Of a stretch of 64,000 bases of DNA, positions 36,231 to 47,037 are shown piece after piece (position 1 is the stretch's first letter; every line of letters starts with the position of its first letter). The DNA is from Duodenibacillus sp. (GTDB lineage: Bacteria > Pseudomonadota > Gammaproteobacteria > Burkholderiales > Burkholderiaceae_F), in NCBI GenBank assembly GCA_017628205.1, contig JAGBZO010000020.1, positions 1 to 64,000 of the forward strand, written 5' to 3'. The position numbers and the translations under genes were made by a program. Below the pieces are notes generated by a model. It saw only the letters and a list, made by a program, of their open reading frames with translations, had not been told where the DNA came from and searched no databases.

Positions 36231-36638
36231 TTATCGAACAACCAAAACAGGGCGATCGGCCTCCGCCAACGTCTTCTGGGTTTCGGATCCCAGGAAAAAG
36301 CTGCCGAACGATCCGAGGCCTCGGCTGGCCATCACGATAAAGCGAGCATCATACCGCTTGGCCACGGCCAAAATGCCTTGATAGGGAGCCTGACAATGCT
36401 CGGCAACCAACTCGCATTTCACATCGGCTTCGATCGCTTTACCCTTGACATAGTTCAAGCGTTCCTGAACTTCGGCGGTTTGTCCTTCCAGTCCGTTAAC
36501 ATGAGTAGGGCGTCCGGTAACGGAAGTCATAGCAACAACGGAAACGCCCAATACTTTGGCCAAGCCGATTGCAGTTTCAACCGCTTTTTTCGACAAATCA
36601 CTACCATCGGTACAAACAACGATAACATCGGTCAACAT
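36231..36638 (-). CDS. universal stress protein (UspA family)
   Basis: A 135-residue single-domain Usp protein. It opens VIVVCTDGSDLSKKAVETAI and ends with the nucleotide-binding pattern ASRGLGSFGSFFLGSETQ (Gly-x2-Gly-x8-Gly-Ser), which suggests an ATP-binding type. It is a monocistron between the DUF167 gene and the ATP synthase terminator. Its regulation is not visible. Confidence 0.93.
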   Translation of the reverse strand: MLTDVIVVCTDGSDLSKKAVETAIGLAKVLGVSVVAMTSVTGRPTHVNGLEGQTAEVQERLNYVKGKAIEADVKCELVAEHCQAPYQGILAVAKRYDARFIVMASRGLGSFGSFFLGSETQKTLAEADRPVLVVR

Positions 36639-36716
36639 TTGTGTCCCCTTTTTTAATCCGTACGCAGAATCTTATCCCTACCCTTTAGAAAAAGGTACCC
36701 GTGTTGTTTTTTCAAT

Positions 36717-36754
36717 AAAAAAAGCGGAGCTCTCGGACGAGACGCTCCGCTTTT
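36717..36754 (-). terminator. terminator of the ATP synthase operon
   Basis: AAGCGGAGC with its complement forms the outer stem, with a small TCTC/GAGA inner helix. A long A-run on the plus strand gives a T-tract for leftward transcripts. It is 24 nt past the atpC stop. Confidence 0.92.
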
Positions 36755-36777
36755 CCGTATCAAGCGGCAATACGAAA

Positions 36778-37188
36778 TTAACGACGCAAGCGCTTGATGA
36801 AAGCCAACTGCACAGCCAAAGCCGAAATATTGGCTTCGAGCTTTGCAATTTCCTGATTGCTCTGAACATTCTGACGAGCAATCTTGGCTTCTTCAAGAGC
36901 CTTGGCAGCCTTGGCCTCGTCGAGGTCCTTGCTGCGAATAGCCGTGTCGGCAAGAACCGTCACGCGATCAGGCTGAACTTCAAGAATGCCACCAGCGACG
37001 AACACGTTTTCTTCGGTACCGTCTTCCATCTCAATGCGAACCGCACCCGGACGAATACGCGTAATCAAAGGCACGTGACCAGGCAGAATACCCAACTCGC
37101 CTTCCTGACCCGGCAAAACGATAAATTTTGCAGAACCGGAGAAGATGGCATCTTCCGCGCTGACAACGTCAACAAAAATCGTGGACAT
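36778..37188 (-). CDS. atpC: F1Fo ATP synthase subunit epsilon
   Basis: Rotor-stalk and regulatory subunit, 136 residues. It has the N-terminal beta-sandwich ([28 protein letters not shown]) and a C-terminal two-helix arm rich in Ala and Glu. The ATG at 37188 is preceded by GGAGC; the frame is open ten residues further without family similarity. It is the last gene of atpIBEFHAGDC. Confidence 0.97.
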   Translation of the reverse strand: MSTIFVDVVSAEDAIFSGSAKFIVLPGQEGELGILPGHVPLITRIRPGAVRIEMEDGTEENVFVAGGILEVQPDRVTVLADTAIRSKDLDEAKAAKALEEAKIARQNVQSNQEIAKLEANISALAVQLAFIKRLRR

Positions 37189-37266
37189 AGAATTGCTCCG
37201 TAAAATCGGCTTTTTCAATAACTCCCCCGATCGAGTTTTCGTTCGGGAGAGTCATTGATCAAAAGA

Positions 37267-38673
<1,407 letters not shown>

Positions 38674-38696
38674 TTATTCCTCGGTTTTCAAATCTC

Positions 38697-39581
38697 TTAA
38701 GACACAGCAGCGGCACCACCGACGATTTCGGTGATTTCCTTCGTAATGCCGGCCTGACGGGTCTTGTTGTAGACGAGTTGCAATTCCTCAATCAGCTTCT
38801 TGGCGTTGTCCGAGGCTGCCTTCATTGCAACCATACGGGCAGACTGTTCAGAAGCCATGTTTTCAGCAACTGCCTGATAAATTAAAGCTTCGACATAGCG
38901 CTTAAGCAGCTCGTCCAGCACGGTCTGGGCGTCAGGTTCATAGATGTAGTCCCACGAATACTGACGTTCAGTTTCACCGAGCGTAGCCAACTTGTCGGTC
39001 GTGAGCGGCAACAGCTGCTCCATGACCGGTTCTTGCTTCATTGCGTTGATAAAACGAGAGTAAGCAAGATATACAACGTCGACCTTACCCTGAGCATAGG
39101 CGTCAAGCTGAACGCGGATGGCGCCCAACAGACGTTCAAGGTTCGGACGATCGCCGAGCTGAACTACTTGGCTCACAACTTCAAGACCCAAGTGACCACA
39201 GAAGTTAACGGCCTTGTTACCAATAGCCGTAACCGTCATGGTCACTCCCTGATCCTTCATTTCCTGAGCCTTCTGGTATACGACGCGCTGAATATTCGTA
39301 TTCAACGCACCGGCCAGACCCTTATCGGTGGTGACCATAATCATGGCCGCCTTCTTCGACTCGGTGGAGTGCTTTACGAGGAACGGATGTACATAACCGG
39401 TACGAGATGCAGCCAAGTGAGCAACGATGTTGCGAATCTTGTCAGCATACGGACGAGCCTGACGCATCCGATCCTGTGCCTTGCGCATCTTCGAGGCCGC
39501 AACCATTTCCATCGCCTTCGTGATCTTGCGCGTGTTTTGCACGCTCTTGATCTTTCCGCGAATTTCCTTAGTACTAGGCAT
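38697..39581 (-). CDS. atpG: F1Fo ATP synthase subunit gamma
   Basis: Central stalk of the rotor, 294 residues. Conserved N-terminal coiled coil begins [20 protein letters not shown] with [15 protein letters not shown], and the C-terminal helix has [20 protein letters not shown]. Between atpA and atpD, 27 and 26 nt gaps. Confidence 0.98.
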   Translation of the reverse strand: MPSTKEIRGKIKSVQNTRKITKAMEMVAASKMRKAQDRMRQARPYADKIRNIVAHLAASRTGYVHPFLVKHSTESKKAAMIMVTTDKGLAGALNTNIQRVVYQKAQEMKDQGVTMTVTAIGNKAVNFCGHLGLEVVSQVVQLGDRPNLERLLGAIRVQLDAYAQGKVDVVYLAYSRFINAMKQEPVMEQLLPLTTDKLATLGETERQYSWDYIYEPDAQTVLDELLKRYVEALIYQAVAENMASEQSARMVAMKAASDNAKKLIEELQLVYNKTRQAGITKEITEIVGGAAAVS

Positions 39582-39607
39582 TTGGTCCTCTCAGAGTATT
39601 AGCGCAA

Positions 39608-41149
39608 TTAGTAAGCGCCGTTCTTCTTAAACGTTTCGATGGCATCCTTCATAAGAGCAGCGTCTTCCTTAGACAACTCCTTCTTATCTTCGATGCGTTC
39701 GATCAGTTCAGCGTAGCTCTGCTTGAGGTATTCACGCATAGCGCGTTCGCACTTCAAAGCATCCTTAACGGGTACGTCGTCATAAGCACCCATTTCTACG
39801 GCAAAGAGCGTTACAGCTTCTTCCCAAACCTGCAAGGGCTGGTACTGAGGCTGCTTCATGAGTTCGGTCACAACGCGGCCGCGTTCGAGCTGCTTACGAG
39901 TTGCTTCGTCCAAGTCGCTGGCGAACTGAGCAAAAGCAGCCAAGTCACGGTACTGGGCCAAAGCCAGACGAACACCGCCACCCAACTTCTTAACAACCTT
40001 GGTCTGAGCGGCACCACCCACACGGCTCACAGAAATACCGGGGTTGATAGCCGGACGGATACCAGCGTTGAACAAGTCGGATTCCAAGAAGATCTGACCG
40101 TCGGTAATAGAAATAACGTTCGTCGGAACGAATGCGGTAACGTCACCTGCCTGGGTTTCAATGATCGGCAAAGCGGTCATGGAACCGGTCTTACCCTTAA
40201 CGGCACCGTTCGTGAAACGTTCGACGTAGGTCGGGTTCACACGAGCAGCACGTTCGAGCAAACGAGAGTGCAGATAGAAAACGTCACCAGGATAAGCTTC
40301 ACGTCCGGGCGGACGGCGCAACAGCAAGGAGATCTGACGATAAGCCCAAGCCTGCTTGGTCAAGTCGTCATAAACGATCAAGCTGTCCTGACCACGGTCA
40401 CGGAAGTATTCGCCCATCGTTGCGCCGGAGTACGGTGCAATGTACTGCAAGGCGGCAGATTCAGAAGCCGTAGCGGCAACGATAATCGTGTATTCCATGG
40501 CGCCATGTTCTTCGAGCTGACGAACAACGTTGGCGATCGTGGAAGCCTTCTGACCGATAGCTACGTAAACGCAGATCAGGTCTTTGCCCTTCTGGTTGAT
40601 GATCGTATCGAGAGCGATAGCGGTCTTACCGGTCTGGCGGTCACCAATGATCAATTCACGCTGGCCACGGCCAATGGGAATCATGGCGTCAACAGACTTC
40701 AAACCGGTCTGAACGGGCTGGCTAACGGACTGGCGGTCGATAACGCCGGGGGCAACCTTTTCAACAACGTCGTATTCCGTCGTGTTGATGGGACCCTTAC
40801 CGTCGATGGGCTGACCGAGAGCGTTAACAACGCGGCCAACCAGAGCCGGACCTACGGGAACAGAGAGAATGCGACCGGTCGTCTTAACCGTATCGCCTTC
40901 ACAGATGTGTTCGTAGCTACCGAGAATAACCGCGCCAACGGAATCACGTTCCAGGTTCAAGGCGAGGCCATAGGTGTTGTTGGGGAATTCCAACATTTCG
41001 CCCTGCATCACGTCATGGAGACCGTGAACACGGCAGATACCGTCGGTAACCGACACAACGGTACCTTGGGTACGGAGATCAGCGGAGACCCCGAGGCCTT
41101 CGATACGCTGCTTCAGCAGTTCGCTGATTTCACTAGGATTGAGTTGCAT
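39608..41149 (-). CDS. atpA: F1Fo ATP synthase subunit alpha
   Basis: Non-catalytic nucleotide-binding subunit, 513 residues. P-loop [15 protein letters not shown] (about residue 170); starts [16 protein letters not shown], which fixes the ATG at 41149 although the frame is open to 41221. The catalytic-site arginine lies in the late domain around [12 protein letters not shown]. Follows atpH by 16 nt. Confidence 0.99.
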   Translation of the reverse strand: MQLNPSEISELLKQRIEGLGVSADLRTQGTVVSVTDGICRVHGLHDVMQGEMLEFPNNTYGLALNLERDSVGAVILGSYEHICEGDTVKTTGRILSVPVGPALVGRVVNALGQPIDGKGPINTTEYDVVEKVAPGVIDRQSVSQPVQTGLKSVDAMIPIGRGQRELIIGDRQTGKTAIALDTIINQKGKDLICVYVAIGQKASTIANVVRQLEEHGAMEYTIIVAATASESAALQYIAPYSGATMGEYFRDRGQDSLIVYDDLTKQAWAYRQISLLLRRPPGREAYPGDVFYLHSRLLERAARVNPTYVERFTNGAVKGKTGSMTALPIIETQAGDVTAFVPTNVISITDGQIFLESDLFNAGIRPAINPGISVSRVGGAAQTKVVKKLGGGVRLALAQYRDLAAFAQFASDLDEATRKQLERGRVVTELMKQPQYQPLQVWEEAVTLFAVEMGAYDDVPVKDALKCERAMREYLKQSYAELIERIEDKKELSKEDAALMKDAIETFKKNGAY

Positions 41150-41165
41150 CTTTGAGCTCCGAAAT

Positions 41166-41714
41166 TTATGCGGTGAGCGCCGCCTGCATCTGCGCAAGTC
41201 GAGCACGGACGGATCCGTCAAGAATAGAATCGCCTACGCGAATGCTCACACCACCGATCAATTCGGGATTAACCGTCACGACCGGGTTGAGCTTCACGCC
41301 AGGGAACTTGTTCTTGAGGCTGTCAACGAGCTGTTCGACTTCTTCTTGCTTCAGCGCAAAGGCGGTCTCGATGTAGGCGTCAGCGACACCTTCGGATTCG
41401 TTTTTAAGCGCACGGAACTGCGCGGCGATCTCAGGAAGAGCAGCCAGACGACCGTTTTCGATGACTACACGCAACAAACCGATGAGCTCGGAGGGAATAT
41501 CTTCCCCGAGCGCACCCGCGAGCAGATCGAAGACTTGTTCGTCGGTCAGCTTGGGATCAGTCACAAGCAGGCTTACCTGCGGATTGCTAGCAACCTGGCA
41601 CACAACCTGTAAAGCCTGTTCCAGCTCTGCTGCGCGCGCAGTCGCCTTGCGATCCTCAAGCGCCTTCCAAAGGCCTTGAGCGTAAGGACGTGCAATCGTC
41701 GAAAGTTCAGCCAT
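41166..41714 (-). CDS. atpH: F1Fo ATP synthase subunit delta
   Basis: Peripheral-stalk connector between F1 and the b subunit, 182 residues. The N-terminal helical domain opens [17 protein letters not shown], and the C-terminal part has [20 protein letters not shown], the family signature. Starts 2 nt after the atpF stop. Confidence 0.97.
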   Translation of the reverse strand: MAELSTIARPYAQGLWKALEDRKATARAAELEQALQVVCQVASNPQVSLLVTDPKLTDEQVFDLLAGALGEDIPSELIGLLRVVIENGRLAALPEIAAQFRALKNESEGVADAYIETAFALKQEEVEQLVDSLKNKFPGVKLNPVVTVNPELIGGVSIRVGDSILDGSVRARLAQMQAALTA

Positions 41715-41716
41715 GA

Positions 41717-42187
41717 TTAGAGCTTCGCCTTAAGTTGTTCAAGCAACTGAGCGTGAACAGTGGCGTCCACTTCTCGTGCCAAAATCTGCTGAGCGCCGGC
41801 AACAGCCAAAGCGGCAACTTCGCTACGAAGCTGTTCACGAGCACGCTGCATTTCTTGTGCAGCTTCGGCCTTTGCATTAGCAATAATGCGATCAGCTTCA
41901 ACTTGAGCTTGTTCCTTGGCGTCTTCGACGATCTTAGCCCCGCGCTTTTCGCCGTCGGAAACAATCGTCGTAGCACGAGAACGAGCTTCGGCTTCAATTT
42001 CCTTACCCTTAGCCTGAGCTTCGGCAAGAGCGATGTTGCTCTTGTCAGCGGCAGCCAAACCTTCGGCGATCTTGTTTTGGCGTTCTTCGATCGCTTTGAT
42101 CAAAGGCGGCCATACGTACTTCATCGTGATCCAACATCCGATGAAGAACACAACCATCTGTACAAACAGTGAGGCATTGATATTCAT
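41717..42187 (-). CDS. atpF: F1Fo ATP synthase subunit b
   Basis: Membrane-anchored peripheral stalk, 156 residues. One N-terminal helix (FVQMVVFFIGCWITMKYVWPP) is followed by a long charged coiled coil rich in Ala, Glu and Lys. A 94-nt spacer with a hairpin separates it from atpE. Confidence 0.97.
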   Translation of the reverse strand: MNINASLFVQMVVFFIGCWITMKYVWPPLIKAIEERQNKIAEGLAAADKSNIALAEAQAKGKEIEAEARSRATTIVSDGEKRGAKIVEDAKEQAQVEADRIIANAKAEAAQEMQRAREQLRSEVAALAVAGAQQILAREVDATVHAQLLEQLKAKL

Positions 42188-42202
42188 TATTGAACCCCGT
42201 TA

Positions 42203-42235
42203 CGTCGATGCCGACGAGTTAACTCAGCATCGACG
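42203..42235 (-). repeat. hairpin in the atpE-atpF spacer
   Basis: CGTCGATGC and GCATCGACG form a perfect 9-bp stem with a 15-nt loop and no T-run. It is inside the operon, after atpE. It may stabilise or process the mRNA so that the c subunit, needed in many copies, is made in excess. That role is inference. Confidence 0.5.
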
Positions 42236-42281
42236 ACGTCATTAGAGAAAAAGACGTAATTACGTAAGCTAACGTAAGTAA

Positions 42282-42545
<264 letters not shown>

Positions 42546-42585
42546 CTAAGTGGAATGAAAGAAAAAAGAGAGAGAAAAAATACTG

Positions 42586-43419
42586 TTAGTGTCCGTCATG
42601 AGCCTGACCGAGGTAAACCAAGGTCAACATCATCATGATGAACGCCTGCAGCAAAACGATCAAGATGTGGAACAGCCACCAGCAGAGGCCGGCCACAACG
42701 TGCCCGAACACACTTGCGGAACCACCAAAAATCCCGAAGGACATGGCGTAACCACCAAGCAGTGCGATCAGGAAGAAAACAAGTTCACCCGCGTACATGT
42801 TACCAAACAGTCGCATGCCAAGGGAAACTGTCTTAGCAATATATTCGACGATGTTCAGTGCGAAGTTGAAGGGCCACAACAAGAAGTGGTTACCAAACGG
42901 GGCGGAAAACAGTTCATGCACAAATCCGCCTGCACCCTTGACCTTGAGGCCATAGTACAAGCAGAGAATCAACACGCTCACGGAGATACCCACCGTGCCG
43001 TTCAAGTCGGCAGTAGGCAACGGACGCAGATAATGCACGCCAAACAAGGAAGCGACCCAGGGCAACAAGTCGACCGGGATCAAGTCGATGGCATTCATTA
43101 ACACCACCCACACAAAGACAGTCAAAGCTGCCGGGGCGATAAAGGTACGATCACCATGAACAATCTGCTTACTCTGCTCTTCAACCATGTCGATGAGCAT
43201 TTCAACAGCACACTGCCACTTTCCAGGCACGCCGCTCGTGGCCTTCTTTGCGCCTTTCCAGAGCAAGAAGATACCCAGAACAAGCATGGCGATGGAGAAT
43301 ACCAGCGTGTCATAGTTGATGACTGAAAAGTCGATGATTGACGACATCTTCCCGGAGGAATTATGCGTCAAGTGGTGAACCATATATTCGGTAGGGCTTA
43401 GAGCTTGTTCGGCAGCCAT
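42586..43419 (-). CDS. atpB: F1Fo ATP synthase subunit a
   Basis: Proton channel subunit, 277 residues with five to six helices. SLGMRLFGNMYAGELVFFLIA carries the essential Arg and the channel Asn and Glu. The first ATG (43419) is used; a later in-frame ATG (MSSIIDF) is possible. Confidence 0.98.
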   Translation of the reverse strand: MAAEQALSPTEYMVHHLTHNSSGKMSSIIDFSVINYDTLVFSIAMLVLGIFLLWKGAKKATSGVPGKWQCAVEMLIDMVEEQSKQIVHGDRTFIAPAALTVFVWVVLMNAIDLIPVDLLPWVASLFGVHYLRPLPTADLNGTVGISVSVLILCLYYGLKVKGAGGFVHELFSAPFGNHFLLWPFNFALNIVEYIAKTVSLGMRLFGNMYAGELVFFLIALLGGYAMSFGIFGGSASVFGHVVAGLCWWLFHILIVLLQAFIMMMLTLVYLGQAHDGH

Positions 43420-43440
43420 ATTTGAACCGATCCTTTGGTC

Positions 43441-43797
43441 TCAATGTTTAACAAACAGCAGTACGAAGTGACTACAAACGGCCACAACAATCCCAAAGAT
43501 CATTGCAGGCCAATTCAAGTCCACGTACAGCTTCGCGACCAGTACAAACAACATACAAGTCACGATCATTTTGAGAAATTCTCCGATCAGCACACTCATC
43601 GGATTGAGTTGTCGACGACTCAATTGAGCCATCAGCAACTTCAACGCGAAAAGTGAATTAGGAACAGCCACGCACAACCCTCCGAGGAGCGTCGATAAGC
43701 AACCGTGCATACCGCCCAGAAACCCGAACAGTACGGCGGCAATACCCACAAGTGCGTATTGCCACGTGACGATACGGATCAATTCTTCTCGATTCAT
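43441..43797 (-). CDS. atpI: ATP synthase assembly protein I
   Basis: A 118-residue protein with four hydrophobic segments. It is the first gene of the operon, and AtpI helps c-ring assembly. GGAGACG precedes the ATG at 43797, and a good sigma70 promoter lies upstream. Confidence 0.92.
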   Translation of the reverse strand: MNREELIRIVTWQYALVGIAAVLFGFLGGMHGCLSTLLGGLCVAVPNSLFALKLLMAQLSRRQLNPMSVLIGEFLKMIVTCMLFVLVAKLYVDLNWPAMIFGIVVAVCSHFVLLFVKH

Positions 43798-43844
43798 ATC
43801 GTCTCCTAATCAATGGAATCGGTTATCACCCAAAAATCTGCGCT

Positions 43845-43873
43845 ATTTTACGGACATAAACACTTTTTAACAA
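43845..43873 (-). promoter_or_regulatory. sigma70-type promoter of the atp operon
   Basis: On the minus strand TTGTTA (43868-43873) and TAAAAT (43845-43850) are 17 bp apart, about 50 bp before the atpI start. Confidence 0.6.
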
Positions 43874-43925
43874 CTGTCTATTGGAGTTATTGCTTATACC
43901 ACTAAATAGGTACGACTCCATTCGA

Positions 43926-44807
43926 TCAATTGCATTTGGCCAAAAGCTTGTCCGCAATCGCCTGCAAATCGTCAAAATTTGCAAACGATATGAGTATTTT
44001 ACCGCTACTTCGCCTTCCGTACTCAATTTCTACGGGAGCGCCAATAGCATCTGACAAAGATTCTTCAAAATTTATATCATCTCTCGTCTTGCGAGAGGTT
44101 TTCTTAATCGGTTTCTTCTTTTCCGGTCCCTTGTGTTCAGAAGCGATTTTTTCAGCCTCACGCACCGTCAGCCCTTTTAAGGCGATCTCCTGCGCCGCTT
44201 GTATCTGAGCCGCACCTTCCAAAGAAAGCAGGGCGCGAGCATGCCCCATCTCAAGACGCCCTTCCAAGAGCATGTCTTGAACTGGCGGAGTCAAATTCAA
44301 CAAACGCAAAAGATTGGTTGTCGCCGAGCGTGAACGCCCCAGAGCTTTAGCCGCATCTTCGTGCGTGTAATTGAACTCTTCGATCAAGCGCTTGACTCCC
44401 AAAGCCTCTTCCATGGCATTGAGATCTTCTCGTTGCATGTTTTCGATCAACGCCATCGCCAAAGCGTCTTTGTCGTTTACGCTACGAATCAAAGCGGGGA
44501 TCGTCGTTTTGCCGGCCATCTTCGACGCACGGAAGCGGCGTTCGCCGGCAATAATCTCGAATTTCCCACCGCTAACGGCTCGAACGATAATCGGACTGAT
44601 GACGCCTTGTTCTTTAATCGAGTCGGACAACTCTCTGAGTCTATCCATTTCCCACTGCGTACGCGGCTGGTACTTCCCGGGAATCAACTGGGTCAAATCG
44701 ATTTCCGTCACGCTACCGGCCGAATCTGCCGCTACCGTCACTTTCAAGTCATCGCCCAAAAGAGCGCTCAATCCTCTACCCAGACCTCGTTGTTTCTTGA
44801 CTGCCAT
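43926..44807 (-). CDS. parB: chromosome partitioning protein ParB (CTPase/CTP-binding)
   Basis: Loads onto parS and spreads as a sliding clamp to organise the origin region, 293 residues. The nuclease-like N-domain contains QPRTQWEMDRLRELSDSI and the arginine patch AGERRFRASK. The helix-turn-helix is EDAAKALGRSRSATTNLLRL. Starts 2 nt after parA. Three parS-type sites are present at mnmG/mnmE. Confidence 0.97.
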   Translation of the reverse strand: MAVKKQRGLGRGLSALLGDDLKVTVAADSAGSVTEIDLTQLIPGKYQPRTQWEMDRLRELSDSIKEQGVISPIIVRAVSGGKFEIIAGERRFRASKMAGKTTIPALIRSVNDKDALAMALIENMQREDLNAMEEALGVKRLIEEFNYTHEDAAKALGRSRSATTNLLRLLNLTPPVQDMLLEGRLEMGHARALLSLEGAAQIQAAQEIALKGLTVREAEKIASEHKGPEKKKPIKKTSRKTRDDINFEESLSDAIGAPVEIEYGRRSSGKILISFANFDDLQAIADKLLAKCN

Positions 44808-44809
44808 GA

Positions 44810-45583
44810 TTACGCCTCGTTTCGTACTCTATCGAGAAGCTCCAATCCAAACGCTTTATACGCCTTGGCACCTCGACTGGAAGGATCGTAAATAATGCCG
44901 GGCTGCCCGTACGAGGGCGCCTCTGCAAGACGTACATTCCGCGGAATCACCGTATCGAAAACACGGTCTCCGAAATTTTCTTTGAGTTGAGCACTAACCT
45001 GTTGTTGCAACGTAATGCGCCCGTCAAACATGACGCGCAACAAGCCGATCATGCGTAACGTCGGATTCTTGTTATATCGGATGCGTTTGATCGTGTTGAC
45101 AAGATCGCTCAAGCCTTCCAAAGCGAAATATTCGCACTGCATCGGAATAATCACCCCTTCAGCGCTGCATAACGCATTGACCGTGACCATAGACAAAGAC
45201 GGAGGACAGTCGATCAGTACAAAGTCATAGCGATCGTCAACCTCATTCAAAATATCCTTCAGTCGCGTATCGGGATTGTCCAACGACATAAGATCGATTT
45301 CCGCGGCGGCAAAATCCCGATTCGCCGGCAACACGTCATAGTTACCTTCTTCACTACGCGTGCAAACATCGTCAAACGAAGATTGACCGATCAACAGTTC
45401 GTAGACGGTATTTTCACATTCCGTTTTCTCGACACCGGATCCCATCGTGGCGTTACCTTGAGCATCCAAGTCCACCAATAAAACGCGCTGGTTTTCCTTT
45501 GCCAAAGACGCGGCTAGGTTTACCGTCGTCGTTGTTTTGCCTACGCCGCCTTTTTGGTTGGCAATACAAAAAATCTTGGCCAT
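44810..45583 (-). CDS. parA: chromosome partitioning ATPase ParA (Soj)
   Basis: Walker-type ATPase that moves ParB-parS complexes, 257 residues. Deviant Walker A is QKGGVGKTTTTVNLAASLA (about residues 9-27), Walker A' is LVDLDAQGNATMG, and Walker B is DFVLIDCPPSL. The ATG at 45583 is preferred to upstream codons in the open frame because it begins MAKIFCIANQKGG. Confidence 0.98.
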   Translation of the reverse strand: MAKIFCIANQKGGVGKTTTTVNLAASLAKENQRVLLVDLDAQGNATMGSGVEKTECENTVYELLIGQSSFDDVCTRSEEGNYDVLPANRDFAAAEIDLMSLDNPDTRLKDILNEVDDRYDFVLIDCPPSLSMVTVNALCSAEGVIIPMQCEYFALEGLSDLVNTIKRIRYNKNPTLRMIGLLRVMFDGRITLQQQVSAQLKENFGDRVFDTVIPRNVRLAEAPSYGQPGIIYDPSSRGAKAYKAFGLELLDRVRNEA

Positions 45584-45608
45584 CTTATTGTTTTCCTTTC
45601 CCTCAAAG

Positions 45609-46265
45609 TTAACGTGGCAAAGTTGCGTACAGTTCCGAGAAACCGTTCCAGAAAATAGCAACCCCCAGGCAAATCAAAATAAACGAGAAGATTCGCGCCA
45701 ACGCATCCGCACCAGCGGTACCCACAGAACGCGTAATGCGGTCGCAATAGCGATAGCAGCCCCAAATCAACAACCCGCTTAACAAAACCCCGACGATCAA
45801 ACCGAGAACATCGCCAAAATCACGTGCGGGGTTGGCACCGAATGCGACGGCAACCGAAATGGCGCCCGGTCCCGTCGTCAACGGCAACGTGAACGGATAA
45901 AACGCCATTGAAGAGAGCATACGTGCACTCTTCGGTTTTGCAGGCGTTTCACTTTCGTCGTTGGCAGGAGCATTCAAAGCCTGCCAGCCCGCACTGAACA
46001 AAACGATCCCCCCAGCAACTCGCAAAACACCGATCGAGATTCCAAAGAAGTTCAAAATGACGTTGCCGGCATACAAACTGACAAACAACACCAAAATGGA
46101 ATAGATCGCAATCCGATTGGCCATATGGGCTCGCATTTCCGGATCGACCCCATTGGTCAACGTCAAAAAGAACATCGCGCCACCGAACGGATTCAGCACG
46201 GGAACAAAAGATGCAAAGACGAAGAGCGTCGTCGCATAGAAGTTCTCAAAACTCATGTCGAGCAT
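45609..46265 (-). CDS. MarC-family integral membrane protein
   Basis: A 218-residue protein with six predicted helices, related to MarC at 22630-23277. Motifs: FVPVLNPFGGAMFFLTLTNG and FPFTLPLTTGPGAISVAVAF. The first ATG (46265) and another four codons later are both possible starts. Its position between rsmG and parA looks incidental. Confidence 0.9.
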   Translation of the reverse strand: MLDMSFENFYATTLFVFASFVPVLNPFGGAMFFLTLTNGVDPEMRAHMANRIAIYSILVLFVSLYAGNVILNFFGISIGVLRVAGGIVLFSAGWQALNAPANDESETPAKPKSARMLSSMAFYPFTLPLTTGPGAISVAVAFGANPARDFGDVLGLIVGVLLSGLLIWGCYRYCDRITRSVGTAGADALARIFSFILICLGVAIFWNGFSELYATLPR

Positions 46266-46389
46266 ACGAGACCCCTTTGATCATATCTGACTTTAACAAA
46301 GTTAAAAGCACTTAATCATCTGATTTTCAATGGAAATTTCTATATTTCCAAAAAGAAAACGAATTTATTCCCCCTCAAACAACTACATA

Positions 46390-47037
46390 TCAACTCGCCT
46401 TAAACCTGAGAACAATCAAATGTCGCTCAAAATCGCCGCCAGGAACAGTTAAGGGAATGATCTCTTTAACCTCAATATCGTCAGTCAACTCTTTAATTTC
46501 TTCCTCCGGTACTTTTCCTTTCATCGCCAACCAGCAGCCGTCGTCTCGCAAAAGATGCCGAGTCCACTCCGTCATGTCCCGCAGAGAGGCGAAGGCTCGA
46601 GAAGTAATCACATCCACCTTCTCATGCGTCAACTTCTCTACACGCGTATGCAGCGCCTTGGCGTTTTTCAACTTCAGTTCCAAAATCGCCTGCCGCAAGA
46701 ACAAGACCTTCTTTTTGACCGTGTCAACCATGGCGATGGAAACATCCGGACGAAGCGTTGCAAACGGAATTGCCGGCAAACCGCCACCGCTTCCCACATC
46801 CATCACTGTCGCCGCCCCGGGAACAACAGAATCGAACGTCTTCACCAATGTGAGCGAATCCAACAAATGCAATACCAAAACATCGTCTGCGTTGGTAATG
46901 CTTGTCAAGTTATAGGTCGAATTCCACTTGAGCAGCAGATCGCCGTAACGAGCCAACTGCTCAACTTGCTCATCCGACAAATCGATCTGCATTTGCGCGG
47001 AACGGAGCCGCAACTCTTCTCGAGAAACTTTGCTCAT
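46390..47037 (-). CDS. rsmG: 16S rRNA (guanine527-N7)-methyltransferase
   Basis: Adds N7-methyl to G527 of 16S rRNA using SAM, 215 residues. SAM-binding loop is VMDVGSGGGLPAIPFA (about residues 76-91), N-terminal YNLTSITNADDVLVLHLLDSL is conserved. It abuts the mnmG stop (47038), so is co-transcribed. RsmG loss causes low-level streptomycin resistance in other bacteria. Confidence 0.97.
   Translation of the reverse strand: MSKVSREELRLRSAQMQIDLSDEQVEQLARYGDLLLKWNSTYNLTSITNADDVLVLHLLDSLTLVKTFDSVVPGAATVMDVGSGGGLPAIPFATLRPDVSIAMVDTVKKKVLFLRQAILELKLKNAKALHTRVEKLTHEKVDVITSRAFASLRDMTEWTRHLLRDDGCWLAMKGKVPEEEIKELTDDIEVKEIIPLTVPGGDFERHLIVLRFKAS

Noticed and set aside
46291-46308. TTTAAC-AAA-GTTAAA inverted repeat upstream of the second marC
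   Set aside because: Only 6-bp AT-rich arms, so likely chance in AT-rich DNA.
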